Virus record (IMG/VR): IMGVR_UViG_3300028831_000554
Coordinates: 1-52,994 of that record
Length of the DNA: 52,994 nt
Direction: 5' to 3' (one strand)
DNA from: a virus
Shown here: positions 15,983 through 24,848 of the stretch, piece by piece
Numbering within the stretch: the stretch's first letter is position 1
How the letters are laid out: every line of letters begins with the position of its first letter
Position numbers and translations under genes: made by a program
The notes under the pieces: model-generated
What the model was told of the DNA's origin: nothing
The model's database searches: none
Seen by the model: the letters and a program-made list of their open reading frames with translations, nothing else

Positions 15983-18402
15983 CAGCAGCAACCCATCCAG
16001 AACAACCCTTCATCGGTCCCGCCGCCACCGGCAGGCGCCTGCCAGGTACCGACACCGGAGGCGTTGGCGGTGAGGACCCAGCCGGAAGTGGTGGCGGTGC
16101 CCAGCTGGAAACCACCCGGGTGCATCACGGTCTCGGCCGCGGTGCCGAGCATGATCTGGTTGGCGGCGGTGGTAGAGGCGCCTGCCCCGAGCGCGACGGC
16201 GGTGGCGTGGGCGGCGGAGGCCGTGCGGCCGATGGCGATGGCCTGAGCAGCGGTGGCAGAGGCCGCAGCCGCTCCTGAAGTACCGCCACCGATAGCGATG
16301 GATTGGGCACCCGATGCCCTGGCGCCGTTCGTCGCTGCCGTGTCGTTGCAACCCATAGCAATCGCAGCCAAGCCAGTGGCCGAAGCTGCCCTCGTCGCAT
16401 CAGAGCCTCCACCAATAGCAATGGTGTTCGTAGCAGTTCCAGCGTTGGAAAACCGGCCGACAGCAAGAGACTCGGTAGTGGAAGCCGTGCAGCTTGCACC
16501 AATCCCAATCGAACTAGTGCCAGAAGCGGTAGCAACAGTGCCGATGCCTATCGAGTTGGTTGCAGAAGAAGCAGATACGAAGCCGATTGCGATTGCCTGA
16601 GTCCCTGTTGCCGAAGCCCCGGCGAACGACGCATCGCCTGACCCGATAGCCAAGCTGTTGGTCCCCGACGCTCTCGCCCCAGCAACCGCCGTGTTGTCCG
16701 ATGCGCCGATGGCGATGGCCCCCTGGGCGGTGGCGTTGGGGGCGGCGGTGGTGCTGACCCCGGCGCCGATGGCGATGGCTTCCTGACCGGTGATGGCCTG
16801 GGCCCGACGGCCGATGGCCACGGCGTTGGCGACGTTGGCGGCGGCGTTGCGCCCGATGGCGATGGCGTCCGTCGCCGAGGCGTTGCTCTGGACCCCGACG
16901 GCGATGGCGTCGGCAGCGCCCGCCGAGGCGATCCACCCGATGGCGATGGCCTCAGCGGCGGATGCTGACGCTCCAGCGAAGCTGGCATCGCCGGAACCGA
17001 TGGCGATGCTGGTAACTCCCGAGGCCCGCGCCCCGGCAACCGCGGCGCCGTTGCTGCCGCCGATAGCAATAGCGCCCTGGGCGGAAGCGTTTGGAGCACC
17101 AGTCGAGCTAGGCCCACCCCCGATGGCAATGGCGGCGTTGCCGGTGTTTGCACTCGCGCTGTAACCGATACCGATGCAGTAGTTGGAGCTTGCCGTTGAG
17201 GACGTGCCTACGGCGACAGTCCCGGTGGCACCCGAAGTGGACGAGTAGCCGACAGCAACGGGGCCGCCAGAGCCGCCGCCGCCGGAAGCGGAAGCGGTCG
17301 GACCGATGGCCACAGCCCCGTTGGAGGAGGCTGACGCACCCGCCCCGCCCGAGATGGCTCCGCCAATGGCAACCGTGCCGATCGCGCTAGAGACAGCCCC
17401 GACCCCGGTAGCGTCGCCTGAGCCCAGAGCAACCGAGCAGGCACCCGACGCCTTCGCCCCGGCGACACCGGAGCCGTTGCTGGCCCCGATGGCGATGGCG
17501 CCCTGGGCGTTCGCCAGGGGGGCGGCGGTGGCGGAGATGCCACCGCCGATGGCGATGGCTTCGGCGCCGGTGGTTGCTTGGGCGAAGGACCCGAGGGCGA
17601 TGCCCTGGGTGATGGAGGCGACGCTCTTTACACCAACGGCTATCGCAGAGGCCGCGCTTGCTGCCGCTCCTGCGTTTGTACTGTCGTTGGTACCGATGGC
17701 GATGCTGTTGGCTCCCGAGGCTTTGGCTCCCGCGACACCTCCGGAACCTCCACCAATCGCGATGGCGTTGTTGGCGCTGGCCGCCGCGGCCTCGGTAGTC
17801 GAGATGTTGAAAGAACCACCGATGGCAATCGTGCAGCGACCCACCGTCGAACCCGCTGCGTCTCCCAACGCGATGCCAGCTGTTTGGTTGGTATTCGCTG
17901 CGATCCCGATGGCTATGGACTGTGCGGCGGAAGCGGACGCTCCAGCAAAGGACGCGTCCCCTGAACCAATAGCAACTGAACTGGTTCCGGAAGCCCGGGC
18001 CCCGGCTATAGCTGCGCCGTTGGATGCCCCGATGGCGACAGCGCCCTGGCCGGTGGCACTGGGGGCCGACGTGGCGTTGGAGCCGGTCCCGATAGCGATG
18101 GGCTGGGTTCCCGTCCCGGCGTTGGCATAGTCACCGATGGCGATGGATCCGGTAGACGAAGCAACCGGGATCGACCCACCGGCTTCGGCTGTCCCGCCGA
18201 TGATGAGGCTGGTGGCGCCGCCGGTTCCGTCGTGGGTGTGGCTTGCGCCGCCACCGCCGGTAACGACGGTTTCGACTCCCGCGTCGTCCATCGAGTACAG
18301 GAGGCCGTCACTCTTGGCGTAGAGCCGAACCAGGCCGGTCCCAGGGGTACCAGGAGCAGTCTGCTCGACTAGCTCCAGGGCGTCAGAGAACTTCCGCGGC
18401 AT
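15982..18402 (-). CDS. YadA-head-like repeat fibre protein, 806 aa
   Basis: The N-terminal 50 residues (MPRKFSDALELVEQ...) are a phage fibre attachment segment. From about 75 to 745 nearly the whole protein is made of AIAIG or SIAIG strands spaced about 14 residues, with G-A-x-A turns, the sequence signature of the trimeric left-handed beta-roll of YadA heads. The C-terminus (NQIMLGTAAETVMHPGG, then SGWVLTANASGVGTWQAPAG) matches known fibre C-ends. It probably forms a trimeric adhesive fibre. Blocks of the DNA are near-repeats, so expansion or contraction is easy. Confidence 0.85.
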   Translation of the reverse strand: MPRKFSDALELVEQTAPGTPGTGLVRLYAKSDGLLYSMDDAGVETVVTGGGGASHTHDGTGGATSLIIGGTAEAGGSIPVASSTGSIAIGDYANAGTGTQPIAIGTGSNATSAPSATGQGAVAIGASNGAAIAGARASGTSSVAIGSGDASFAGASASAAQSIAIGIAANTNQTAGIALGDAAGSTVGRCTIAIGGSFNISTTEAAAASANNAIAIGGGSGGVAGAKASGANSIAIGTNDSTNAGAAASAASAIAVGVKSVASITQGIALGSFAQATTGAEAIAIGGGISATAAPLANAQGAIAIGASNGSGVAGAKASGACSVALGSGDATGVGAVSSAIGTVAIGGAISGGAGASASSNGAVAIGPTASASGGGGSGGPVAVGYSSTSGATGTVAVGTSSTASSNYCIGIGYSASANTGNAAIAIGGGPSSTGAPNASAQGAIAIGGSNGAAVAGARASGVTSIAIGSGDASFAGASASAAEAIAIGWIASAGAADAIAVGVQSNASATDAIAIGRNAAANVANAVAIGRRAQAITGQEAIAIGAGVSTTAAPNATAQGAIAIGASDNTAVAGARASGTNSLAIGSGDASFAGASATGTQAIAIGFVSASSATNSIGIGTVATASGTSSIGIGASCTASTTESLAVGRFSNAGTATNTIAIGGGSDATRAASATGLAAIAMGCNDTAATNGARASGAQSIAIGGGTSGAAAASATAAQAIAIGRTASAAHATAVALGAGASTTAANQIMLGTAAETVMHPGGFQLGTATTSGWVLTANASGVGTWQAPAGGGGTDEGLFWMGCC

Positions 18403-18523
18403 CCTTCACCTTCGCCGGGTCGCCGCGACCGTTAGCCGGGGCAGGGGGCGCGTCGGGAGCGTTGATGACCCCATAGAGGTCGGCGATCAGCTGGAGAAGT
18501 TGGAGCGCCTGCTTCTTGGTCAT
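18383..18523 (-). CDS. Small protein before the YadA-like fibre gene, 46 aa
   Basis: ATG 18523 has AAAGGG upstream. The product MTKKQALQLLQLIADLYGVI... is a short helix followed by a Pro/Ala-rich, charged tail. It overlaps the first 20 bases of the fibre gene in another frame. The helix plus flexible tail could be an adaptor or simply a coupling ORF. Confidence 0.5.
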   Translation of the reverse strand: MTKKQALQLLQLIADLYGVINAPDAPPAPANGRGDPAKVKDAAEVL

Positions 18524-18536
18524 ACCAGCCCTTTCG

Positions 18537-20228
18537 TCATCCGTGGACGACGACCCGGTACGTCGTGGCGGGGATTGTCGTGGCTGACCGGATCGTGACG
18601 GTGTTGGTCGACGTGTGTTCGACAGAGAATTCCTCCTCAGCGAAGGTCCCGGCCGCGAGGTACACCGTAACCATCACATCACGAGTCCCGAGGTTGTGGG
18701 TGATGACTTCGGATGTGGCCCCGCCAGTGACGTTGGCGGCGTAGAGCATCGGGACGACGGTGTGGTTGACGGCCACGTCGTCGGCGTTGACGGTGATGCC
18801 GGTCCCGGCCCCGACCGCCAGGGCCGTGGTCGGGCCACCGCCGCTCAGGCCCGCGCCCGCCGCGCCGGTCGAGATGTGGACGATGTCCGACGTGATGGCG
18901 AGGTTGGTGGCGTCGACATTGACGGACAGGGCCGTGCCGCCACCACCCGCCAGCCCGTTACCGGCCACCGCCGTGGCGAGCTGGGTGGCGCCGACACCGC
19001 CGTTGGTGATGGAGAACTGGCCCCCAGAAAGCGTCAGGGTCGTGCCGTCGGCCGTGTAGACGTTGTTGTCGCCAGTGACCGTCCAGTTCTGGGCGGCGGC
19101 GGTCAGGTCGGCCAGGGTGTTCTGCTGGGTGTAGATCTTGCCCCGCAGCGACGAGTCGTTGGCCTCGACAAGGACCGTGGCGTTGGACAGCTCCGTGGCG
19201 CTGTTGGCGTCGGCAACGCGGGTCAGGACCCAGGGGGCGGCGCCAGACCCGACGGCGGTGACGGTGTAGATGCCGTTCTGGAAGGTGCTGGCCTGGTCCT
19301 TGACCAGCAGCCGCTCACCGGCCACGAGCGTGTGGCTCGCCTGGGCGGCCAGCGCGGCGTTGGTCGATGAGGTCAGCGTCCCGGCCCCGGCGTTGTACGT
19401 GGGGGTGTTGGGGAGGGCACCGGTCGTGGCCGTCGCCACCGGGTCCTTCCACTGGCGCCCCTCGATGGCGGCGTTCAGCTGGCCGAGGTTGACGGCATCG
19501 GTGGTGAGGGAACCGGCGGCGAGGCCGGTGATCTGCTGGCTGTTGAGGTCCAGCGCCGCCGTCCTCGGCCAGTCGGTCAGGTCGGCGGTGGCGAGCATCT
19601 CCTGGTGGAGCGCCGTCGTGTGGGCGGGCATGGCGTGCTTGTGGTCCCGCCTGGCGGCCACTGTCGCCACGCCGACCACGGCCGAGTCGTTGAAGGCCTG
19701 GGTGCTGGGGGAGGTGGCGTCGAAGGCAAGGATCGTGGCATCGGTACGGATCGCGGTGTTGGCCGAGCCAGCCGCCGCTGCCGTTCCCAGGGTGACGGAC
19801 GGAGCCGCGTACTGGACGGCGAAATTCATGCGGTTGTTGGCGTCGTCATAGGTCGCGGTGATGCCGACGTTGCCGGTGTCGGGCTCAAGGAAGGCCCCCA
19901 CCGCGTCCTGGAAGGTCTCGTCGTTGGTGACGGCGATGGAGAGGCTGTTCGACGCGTCGTTGTAGGTGACAGTGACCCCGGACTGGGTACCGTTGGTGAA
20001 CGCCGTGGCGATGGCGTCCTGGGCGTTCTCGTCCGTGTAGGCGCCAGCCGATGTGGCCAGGCTGACCGTCGCCCCGTTGGCCCGGACGCGAACCGCGTCG
20101 AGGACGGTGTCGTACCAGATCCGGCCGTCGCCGAGCAGGGACCCGGGGTCGGCCGACAGGTTCTCCAGGATCATCTGGATGGCCTGGTTACCGGCCAGGT
20201 CAATGCTGTCGTTGAACTTACGAGCCAC
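18537..20228 (-). CDS. Tail fibre protein, 563 aa
   Basis: It has the usual fibre plan. The N-terminus (MARKFNDSIDLAGNQAIQMI) is like other fibre attachment ends, LDLNSQQITGLAAGS and DAVNLGQLNAAIEGRQWKD (about 225-262) are classic tail-fibre segments, and the C-terminus has ITHNLGTRDVMVTVYLAAGT, a domain shared by many receptor-binding fibres. Coupling places it second to a collagen-like protein. Likely role: host binding. Confidence 0.85.
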   Translation of the reverse strand: MARKFNDSIDLAGNQAIQMILENLSADPGSLLGDGRIWYDTVLDAVRVRANGATVSLATSAGAYTDENAQDAIATAFTNGTQSGVTVTYNDASNSLSIAVTNDETFQDAVGAFLEPDTGNVGITATYDDANNRMNFAVQYAAPSVTLGTAAAAGSANTAIRTDATILAFDATSPSTQAFNDSAVVGVATVAARRDHKHAMPAHTTALHQEMLATADLTDWPRTAALDLNSQQITGLAAGSLTTDAVNLGQLNAAIEGRQWKDPVATATTGALPNTPTYNAGAGTLTSSTNAALAAQASHTLVAGERLLVKDQASTFQNGIYTVTAVGSGAAPWVLTRVADANSATELSNATVLVEANDSSLRGKIYTQQNTLADLTAAAQNWTVTGDNNVYTADGTTLTLSGGQFSITNGGVGATQLATAVAGNGLAGGGGTALSVNVDATNLAITSDIVHISTGAAGAGLSGGGPTTALAVGAGTGITVNADDVAVNHTVVPMLYAANVTGGATSEVITHNLGTRDVMVTVYLAAGTFAEEEFSVEHTSTNTVTIRSATTIPATTYRVVVHG

Positions 20229-20249
20229 GGCTGGTCCTCCTGGGGATGC

Positions 20250-20789
20250 TCAACTGAGGTACGCCTCGCCAGCGAACGAGGCCGGGGATCCGCCGACCAG
20301 GAACGAGATGCGGAGTGTGTTCATGTCGAGGTACTCGATGAAGCCTTCGTGCTGGTCGCCCGAGGTGTCGACCGCCACGACGCCGCCGGGGTTGAACCCG
20401 AGGTTGTGGGTGATCGTCCACACGGCCGAGGGCACCGCCTGGACGTGGCGGTAGTAGCCCCCCGTCCCAGCCGGGCCAGTCGCCCCCGTCGGCCCAGCTG
20501 GTCCGGTGGCTCCGGTGGGTCCTGGCACGGTCGAGGTGGGCCCGGTGGCCCCGGTCGGCCCGGGTGTCCCTGGCGGGCCGGAAGGTCCGGTCGGGCCGGT
20601 GGAGCCCACGCCGGTCGGCCCCGGGGGGCCCGTGGGTCCGGGCGGGCCCGGGGCCCCCACGGGTCCGACGAGGTCGGTGCCGCAGATCTGGACGGGGCAG
20701 GAGGCATCGAGGACGCCGACCTCATCGGTGCCGATCTCGATGTCGACGGTGTTCGTCCCAAGCTCGAGGTCGACCTCGAGGGTTTTCAC
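20250..20789 (-). CDS. Collagen-like fibre protein, 179 aa
   Basis: The start is GTG 20789, overlapping the BppU-like stop (GTGA); the longer frame upstream is a shadow. Residues about 43-112 are GxY collagen repeats ([16 protein letters not shown] and more), expected to form a triple helix. The C-terminal 65 residues carry a compact trimerising head with [18 protein letters not shown], related to the end of the next fibre gene. It is likely a slender trimeric fibre at the tail tip or baseplate. Confidence 0.85.
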   Translation of the reverse strand: MKTLEVDLELGTNTVDIEIGTDEVGVLDASCPVQICGTDLVGPVGAPGPPGPTGPPGPTGVGSTGPTGPSGPPGTPGPTGATGPTSTVPGPTGATGPAGPTGATGPAGTGGYYRHVQAVPSAVWTITHNLGFNPGGVVAVDTSGDQHEGFIEYLDMNTLRISFLVGGSPASFAGEAYLS

Positions 20790-21124
20790 GGCCTGGTCAC
20801 ATCCGCGGTGACGGTCACGTCCCCGGTCAGGATGGTGTCCTTGCCGGTCGTGGCGTGGGTTCCCTCCAGGTCCCACACCCCGACGGGGTCGAGGTTGTCG
20901 GGGAAGTAGACGACCAGTTCGCCGGTCGCCGCCGCCGTGTCGTCCACGAAGAGGTCGACGGAGTCGGCCGAAGTGCGCTTGCGGCGCCACTGTGCGGCCC
21001 AGGTGCGGTCTGAGAGGTCGAGGGGTTGCTTCGTCGTCTTGCTCCGGGCCCGGACCCGGAGTGCGGTCGGCTCACCGGCATAGAGCTTCAGATCGAGTTT
21101 GGCGGGAGTCAGGTCGACCAGCAT
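20786..21124 (-). CDS. BppU-like baseplate protein, 112 aa
   Basis: The sequence fits the N-terminal beta-sandwich of BppU-type baseplate upper proteins: [53 protein letters not shown]. These anchor fibres to the tail. GGAGG lies six bases before ATG 21124. It is the first gene of the 14-kb minus operon, reading away from the terminase. Confidence 0.75.
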   Translation of the reverse strand: MLVDLTPAKLDLKLYAGEPTALRVRARSKTTKQPLDLSDRTWAAQWRRKRTSADSVDLFVDDTAAATGELVVYFPDNLDPVGVWDLEGTHATTGKDTILTGDVTVTADVTRP

Positions 21125-21154
21125 CGGAACCTCCGGGCGACCCGAATCATGTCC

Positions 21155-21192
21155 GCACTCTATAGCAGTGCCATAACGTTGCTGTAGAGTGC
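21155..21192. promoter_or_regulatory. Divergent promoter/operator between fibre operon and terminase
   Basis: GCACTCTATAGCA at 21155-21167 and TGCTGTAGAGTGC at 21180-21192 form a near-perfect inverted repeat (12 of 13) around a 12-base spacer. On the minus strand the left arm reads TGC-TATAGA, a perfect extended -10, pointing at 21124. On the plus strand the right arm reads TGC-TGTAGA, pointing at the terminase. No good -35 boxes are seen, as expected for extended -10 promoters or activator-dependent ones. Confidence 0.65.
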
Positions 21193-21248
21193 TTCACAAT
21201 GATCATTCTCGAAAACATACAGTATTTATCGAGAGGCTCATTGAGGCT

Positions 21249-22865
21249 ATGACAGATGATATTTCTCGTATGCTTGCTCAACTTGAAGATTTTGAACTTG
21301 TTATTCTGAAGTGGCATTTACTCCGGCGCAAGGAGCAGATACCGCCGGACCCCCTTCCCTACATATGGATGCTCCTCGGGGGCCGCGGGTCGGGAAAGAC
21401 GGTCACCGCCTCCAACCACATCTTCGAGACGGCGGCCATGCTGCCGTACACCCCGGAGAACCGCACGGTCCGGGTGGCCTTCATCGGGGACACGGCGGGC
21501 GACGTGAAGAAAACCATGATCGAGGGTGAGACCGGCATCCTGGCCGTGCTCCGCAACACCGACCTGGTCACCGCCTGGAACCGCTCCCTCGGCGAGTTGA
21601 CCATCGCCATCCCCGAAAGCGCCGTCTCCCCCTATCGGCGCGAGATCCGCATCACCTCCTACTCCAGCCAGGACCCCGACCAGCTGCGGGGCCCGCAGTT
21701 CCACCTGGCCTGGATTGACGAGATGGCCAAGCTCGATGATGCCGACGAGGACCCTATGAAGGCGGGCACCACCTTCTCCAACCTGACCATGGCCCTGCGT
21801 ATCGGGGGCAGCCCGCACCTGGTGGCCACGGGCACGCCGACCGGGTGCCGCCTGGTTCGCTACCTGCGGGACCACCCCAAGTCGGTCGTCCACCAGATGG
21901 CCTCCTGGGACAACATCTCCAACCTCCCCGAGGACACCGTCGAGGAATACCGCCGGGCCGTGCCCACCTCACGCTTCGCCCGCCAGGAGATCTACGGCGA
22001 GATCCTCGAGGACAACCCCGAGGCCGTGTTCTTCCAGGGCGTCATTGACGAGACCCGGGTCGGGACCACCCGCAACGACGGAACCACCGTCGTGCTGCCC
22101 GACGACGACCCGTGCTTCTCCCGGGTGCTGGGCTGGGACCCCTCCGTCACCTCCGGCGAGGACTCCGACCTGGCGGGCATCGTGCTTACCGGCTGGACGC
22201 CCGAGCGCCGGGAGGCGGGCAAGCAGTCCGGCGCCGCCTTCACGCCCTCCGAGGCCTACCCGCTGGCCGACCTCTCCGGCCGCTATTCCCCCTCCGAGCA
22301 GACCAGCCTGGTGGTCCGCACCGTGCTGGAGCACGAGGTCGATGACCTGGTGTTCGAATCCAACCAGGGAGCCGACTTCATCCTGACCCAGTTAAACACC
22401 GAACTTTCCGTCCAGGTGGCCGAGTACAGCCGCCGGGAGTTGCGCTCCAAGCTCGTCAAGTACGGCTCACTCAAGCGCTGGCGCTACCGGGGGATCCGGG
22501 CCGACGGCGAGCCGTTCACCTTCATCCTCAACATGATCCACGCCCAGAAGGGCAAGCAGCTACGGGCCGAGGTGGCGGCCATGAAGTACGACTCCGGCCA
22601 GGTCCACCATCCCGCCACCGGCCTCGAGGCTCTGGAGCGGGAGATGACTGGCTGGTCGCCGTTGGCCAAGAAGTCCCCCAACCGGGTCGACGCCGTGACC
22701 TACACCCTGCTGCACATCTTCGGGGCCAAGCAGATGATCCGCCACGGGCCCGCCCGCCTCTCGGCCCCGGCCCTGGTCCCCACGCCGCTGACTTCCTCCG
22801 GGGGCCTGCGGGGGACGGCTTCGATCTACTCCATGGACATCATCGAGCGGAGAGTCGCCCAATGA
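21249..22865 (+). CDS. terL: Terminase large subunit, 538 aa
   Basis: DNA-packaging ATPase and nuclease. Walker A is GGRGSGKT at 44-51, Walker B LAWIDE near 153-158, the coupling motif LVATGTPTG follows near 191-199. The nuclease half shows GWDPSV (D297), the acidic pair LVFESNQGADF near 368-377, and NRVDAVTY near the C-terminus. The start is uncertain: an in-frame GTG at 21189 overlaps the promoter dyad, so I prefer ATG 21249. The first 60-70 bases of this coding sequence (to about 21320) are far more AT-rich than the rest. Confidence 0.92.
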   Translation: MTDDISRMLAQLEDFELVILKWHLLRRKEQIPPDPLPYIWMLLGGRGSGKTVTASNHIFETAAMLPYTPENRTVRVAFIGDTAGDVKKTMIEGETGILAVLRNTDLVTAWNRSLGELTIAIPESAVSPYRREIRITSYSSQDPDQLRGPQFHLAWIDEMAKLDDADEDPMKAGTTFSNLTMALRIGGSPHLVATGTPTGCRLVRYLRDHPKSVVHQMASWDNISNLPEDTVEEYRRAVPTSRFARQEIYGEILEDNPEAVFFQGVIDETRVGTTRNDGTTVVLPDDDPCFSRVLGWDPSVTSGEDSDLAGIVLTGWTPERREAGKQSGAAFTPSEAYPLADLSGRYSPSEQTSLVVRTVLEHEVDDLVFESNQGADFILTQLNTELSVQVAEYSRRELRSKLVKYGSLKRWRYRGIRADGEPFTFILNMIHAQKGKQLRAEVAAMKYDSGQVHHPATGLEALEREMTGWSPLAKKSPNRVDAVTYTLLHIFGAKQMIRHGPARLSAPALVPTPLTSSGGLRGTASIYSMDIIERRVAQ

Positions 22866-23185
22866 CGACCGCCCAACTCGCCACCGTCATCATCCTGGGG
22901 TTCTGCTCCTACCGGGTCACAAGGTTTCTTGTCATTGACACGTTATTGGAGCCTGGACGTTCTAAATTGCACTCTAAGCTTGAGCAGAAGGACGGGCTCC
23001 TTTGGGCGAAGATATACGACCTAATTTCATGTACATGGTGTGTAGGTGTTTACGTCTCGGTCGCCATCTACGCCATCTATCTTGGGAGTCTGTTCGTTGA
23101 CTGGACAAGACTGGACTGGCTGAGTGCAATTGCAGTATCTGGTGTGCAGGGAATGCTTCACGCACTGGAGCCAGAGGAAGTATAA
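22862..23185 (+). CDS. DUF1360-like membrane protein, 107 aa
   Basis: It begins with a hydrophobic segment (ATVIILGFCSYRVTRFLVID) and has the DUF1360 hallmark CTWCVGVYVSVAIYAIYLGS near 55-74, a Cys-rich membrane segment. The start overlaps terL (ATGA). The family is common in actinophages between terminase and portal genes. From about 22920 the DNA turns AT-rich, unlike both neighbours. Confidence 0.8.
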   Translation: MTTAQLATVIILGFCSYRVTRFLVIDTLLEPGRSKLHSKLEQKDGLLWAKIYDLISCTWCVGVYVSVAIYAIYLGSLFVDWTRLDWLSAIAVSGVQGMLHALEPEEV

Positions 23186-23194
23186 AGTCCCCCT

Positions 23195-24817
23195 ATGCCG
23201 ACCCGGACGCCGAGACATTCGCTCGTGAATGGTCACGGCACCGTTGTCGACTCTGTCACCCGGGCCCGGACGGCCGCCGCCTACCGGCTCCTGCCCGACG
23301 CCTCCCGCTCCATCGGCGGGGTGGACGCCGACCGGCGCGACATCGACCTCATGCTCCGGGGCGGAACCTCGTCGGACGCCGAACTGGGCTGGTACTACTG
23401 GTCCCGCATCCCCGAGCTTCGTTACGTGGCCCGCTACGTGGCCAACTCGGTCAGCATGGCCCGCCTCTTCGTGGCCAAGGTCACCGACGACCCCTACAAC
23501 CCCGAGCCCGTCGGTCCCCGCCACCCGGCCAACGACCTCCTCGAGTCCTTCGCCGGGGGGCTGGTCGGCCAAACCCAGCTGCTCGACCGGTTGGCCCTGC
23601 ACCTCACCGTGCCGGGCGACAGCATCGTGGCCGGACCGGCCGAGGGGGCCAAGGAGACGCCGAAGTACCCCTTCGACCAGTGGCGGGTGTTCTCCCCGGC
23701 CGAGATCACCTCCCGCAACGGCACGCTCTTCTACAAGACTCCGTCGAACCGCGACGAGCCCCTACCCGGCGGGGTGTGGCCGATCCGGGTCTGGCGCCCC
23801 CACCCCCGCCTGTGGTGGGAGGCCGACTCCCCGACGCGCTCGTGCTACCCGGTGCTACGCGAGATCGACCTGCTCGACCAGCACGTCCACGCCACCGCCA
23901 TCTCCCGCCTGGCCGGGGCCGGGGTGTGGGCCATCCCCGACGAGTTGAACATCCCCGGCGACGAGGTCGAGGCGGCCGGGACCGACGCCGACCCCTTCGT
24001 CAAGATGCTGACCGAGGTCATGAGCCTGGCCATCAAGAACCGGGAGAGCGCGGCGGCCATCGTGCCGATCATCCTCCGGGGCCCGGCCGAGTTCCTCTCC
24101 GCCATCCAGAAGTTCGACTTCTCCACCGCTTTCGATGAGCGGGTGCCCGAGCTTCGCAACGTGGCCCTGCGCCGCCTGGCGCTGGGCATGGACGTGCCGC
24201 CCGAGATCATGCTCGGTACCGGCGAGGCCTCCCACTGGCAGGCCTGGCAGGTCGATGAGTCGACCCTGCGGGTCCACACCGCCCCGCTCCTCCAGTTGAT
24301 CTGCGGCTCGCTCACCGAGGGGTGGCTGCGCCCGGCCCTGCGCCAGGTGCCGCTCTCCGCCGCCCAGCGGGACGAGGTCGACCGGCTGGTCATCTGGCAC
24401 GACATTTCCAACCTGCTGATCCACCCCAACGCCAGCGAGGACTCCGAGGCGCTTTACGACCGCTTCGAGATCAACGCCGATGCCCTGCGGCTGCGCACTG
24501 GCCACAATGCCGGGGACGCCCCGACCAAGGCCCAGCTGGTCGAGCAGGTGCTGCTCAAGGTGGTGCGCGATGTCAACCCCGACATCGTCACCTACGCCAT
24601 CGACGCCCTGCGCGATCTCGGTTACCCGTTCCCCGAGATCGAGAAGGATCCCGTCCCCGTCCAGGTCGTCCAGCCGGAGGGGCGACCGCCGGTACCGGGA
24701 CCGGCGCCGGTGGACGTGCCGCCGACCAAACCGTTGCCGGGCAAGCGTTCCCAGGACAAGCAGACCGAGGTACCGCCCGCCCCGCCGCCGAGCGGAGATG
24801 GGTCGCGTAACTCATGA
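23195..24817 (+). CDS. Portal protein, 540 aa
   Basis: The position directly after the terminase and the mixed alpha/beta portal composition (SVSMARLFVAKVTDD, then an extended wing, FVKMLTEVMSLAIKNRESA, PPEIMLGTGEASHWQAWQ) identify the dodecameric portal ring. The C-terminus is Pro-rich (PVPGPAPVDVPPTKPLPG) and probably disordered. The stop overlaps an 11-codon leader ORF at 24814. Confidence 0.85.
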   Translation: MPTRTPRHSLVNGHGTVVDSVTRARTAAAYRLLPDASRSIGGVDADRRDIDLMLRGGTSSDAELGWYYWSRIPELRYVARYVANSVSMARLFVAKVTDDPYNPEPVGPRHPANDLLESFAGGLVGQTQLLDRLALHLTVPGDSIVAGPAEGAKETPKYPFDQWRVFSPAEITSRNGTLFYKTPSNRDEPLPGGVWPIRVWRPHPRLWWEADSPTRSCYPVLREIDLLDQHVHATAISRLAGAGVWAIPDELNIPGDEVEAAGTDADPFVKMLTEVMSLAIKNRESAAAIVPIILRGPAEFLSAIQKFDFSTAFDERVPELRNVALRRLALGMDVPPEIMLGTGEASHWQAWQVDESTLRVHTAPLLQLICGSLTEGWLRPALRQVPLSAAQRDEVDRLVIWHDISNLLIHPNASEDSEALYDRFEINADALRLRTGHNAGDAPTKAQLVEQVLLKVVRDVNPDIVTYAIDALRDLGYPFPEIEKDPVPVQVVQPEGRPPVPGPAPVDVPPTKPLPGKRSQDKQTEVPPAPPPSGDGSRNS

Positions 24818-24848
24818 CGCCCAGGTCGAAGAAAAAGGCGGTCTCCTA

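Noticed and set aside
16000-18300. CRISPR-like or non-coding repeat array in the repetitive 15982-18402 stretch
   Set aside because: The repeats are short coding motifs (AIAIG) within one long frame, with no constant repeat plus unique spacer design.
20450-20680. GC-rich repetitive DNA suspected as a structural or assembly artefact
   Set aside because: It translates as continuous GxY collagen repeats in a coupled gene, so the repetition has a protein reason.
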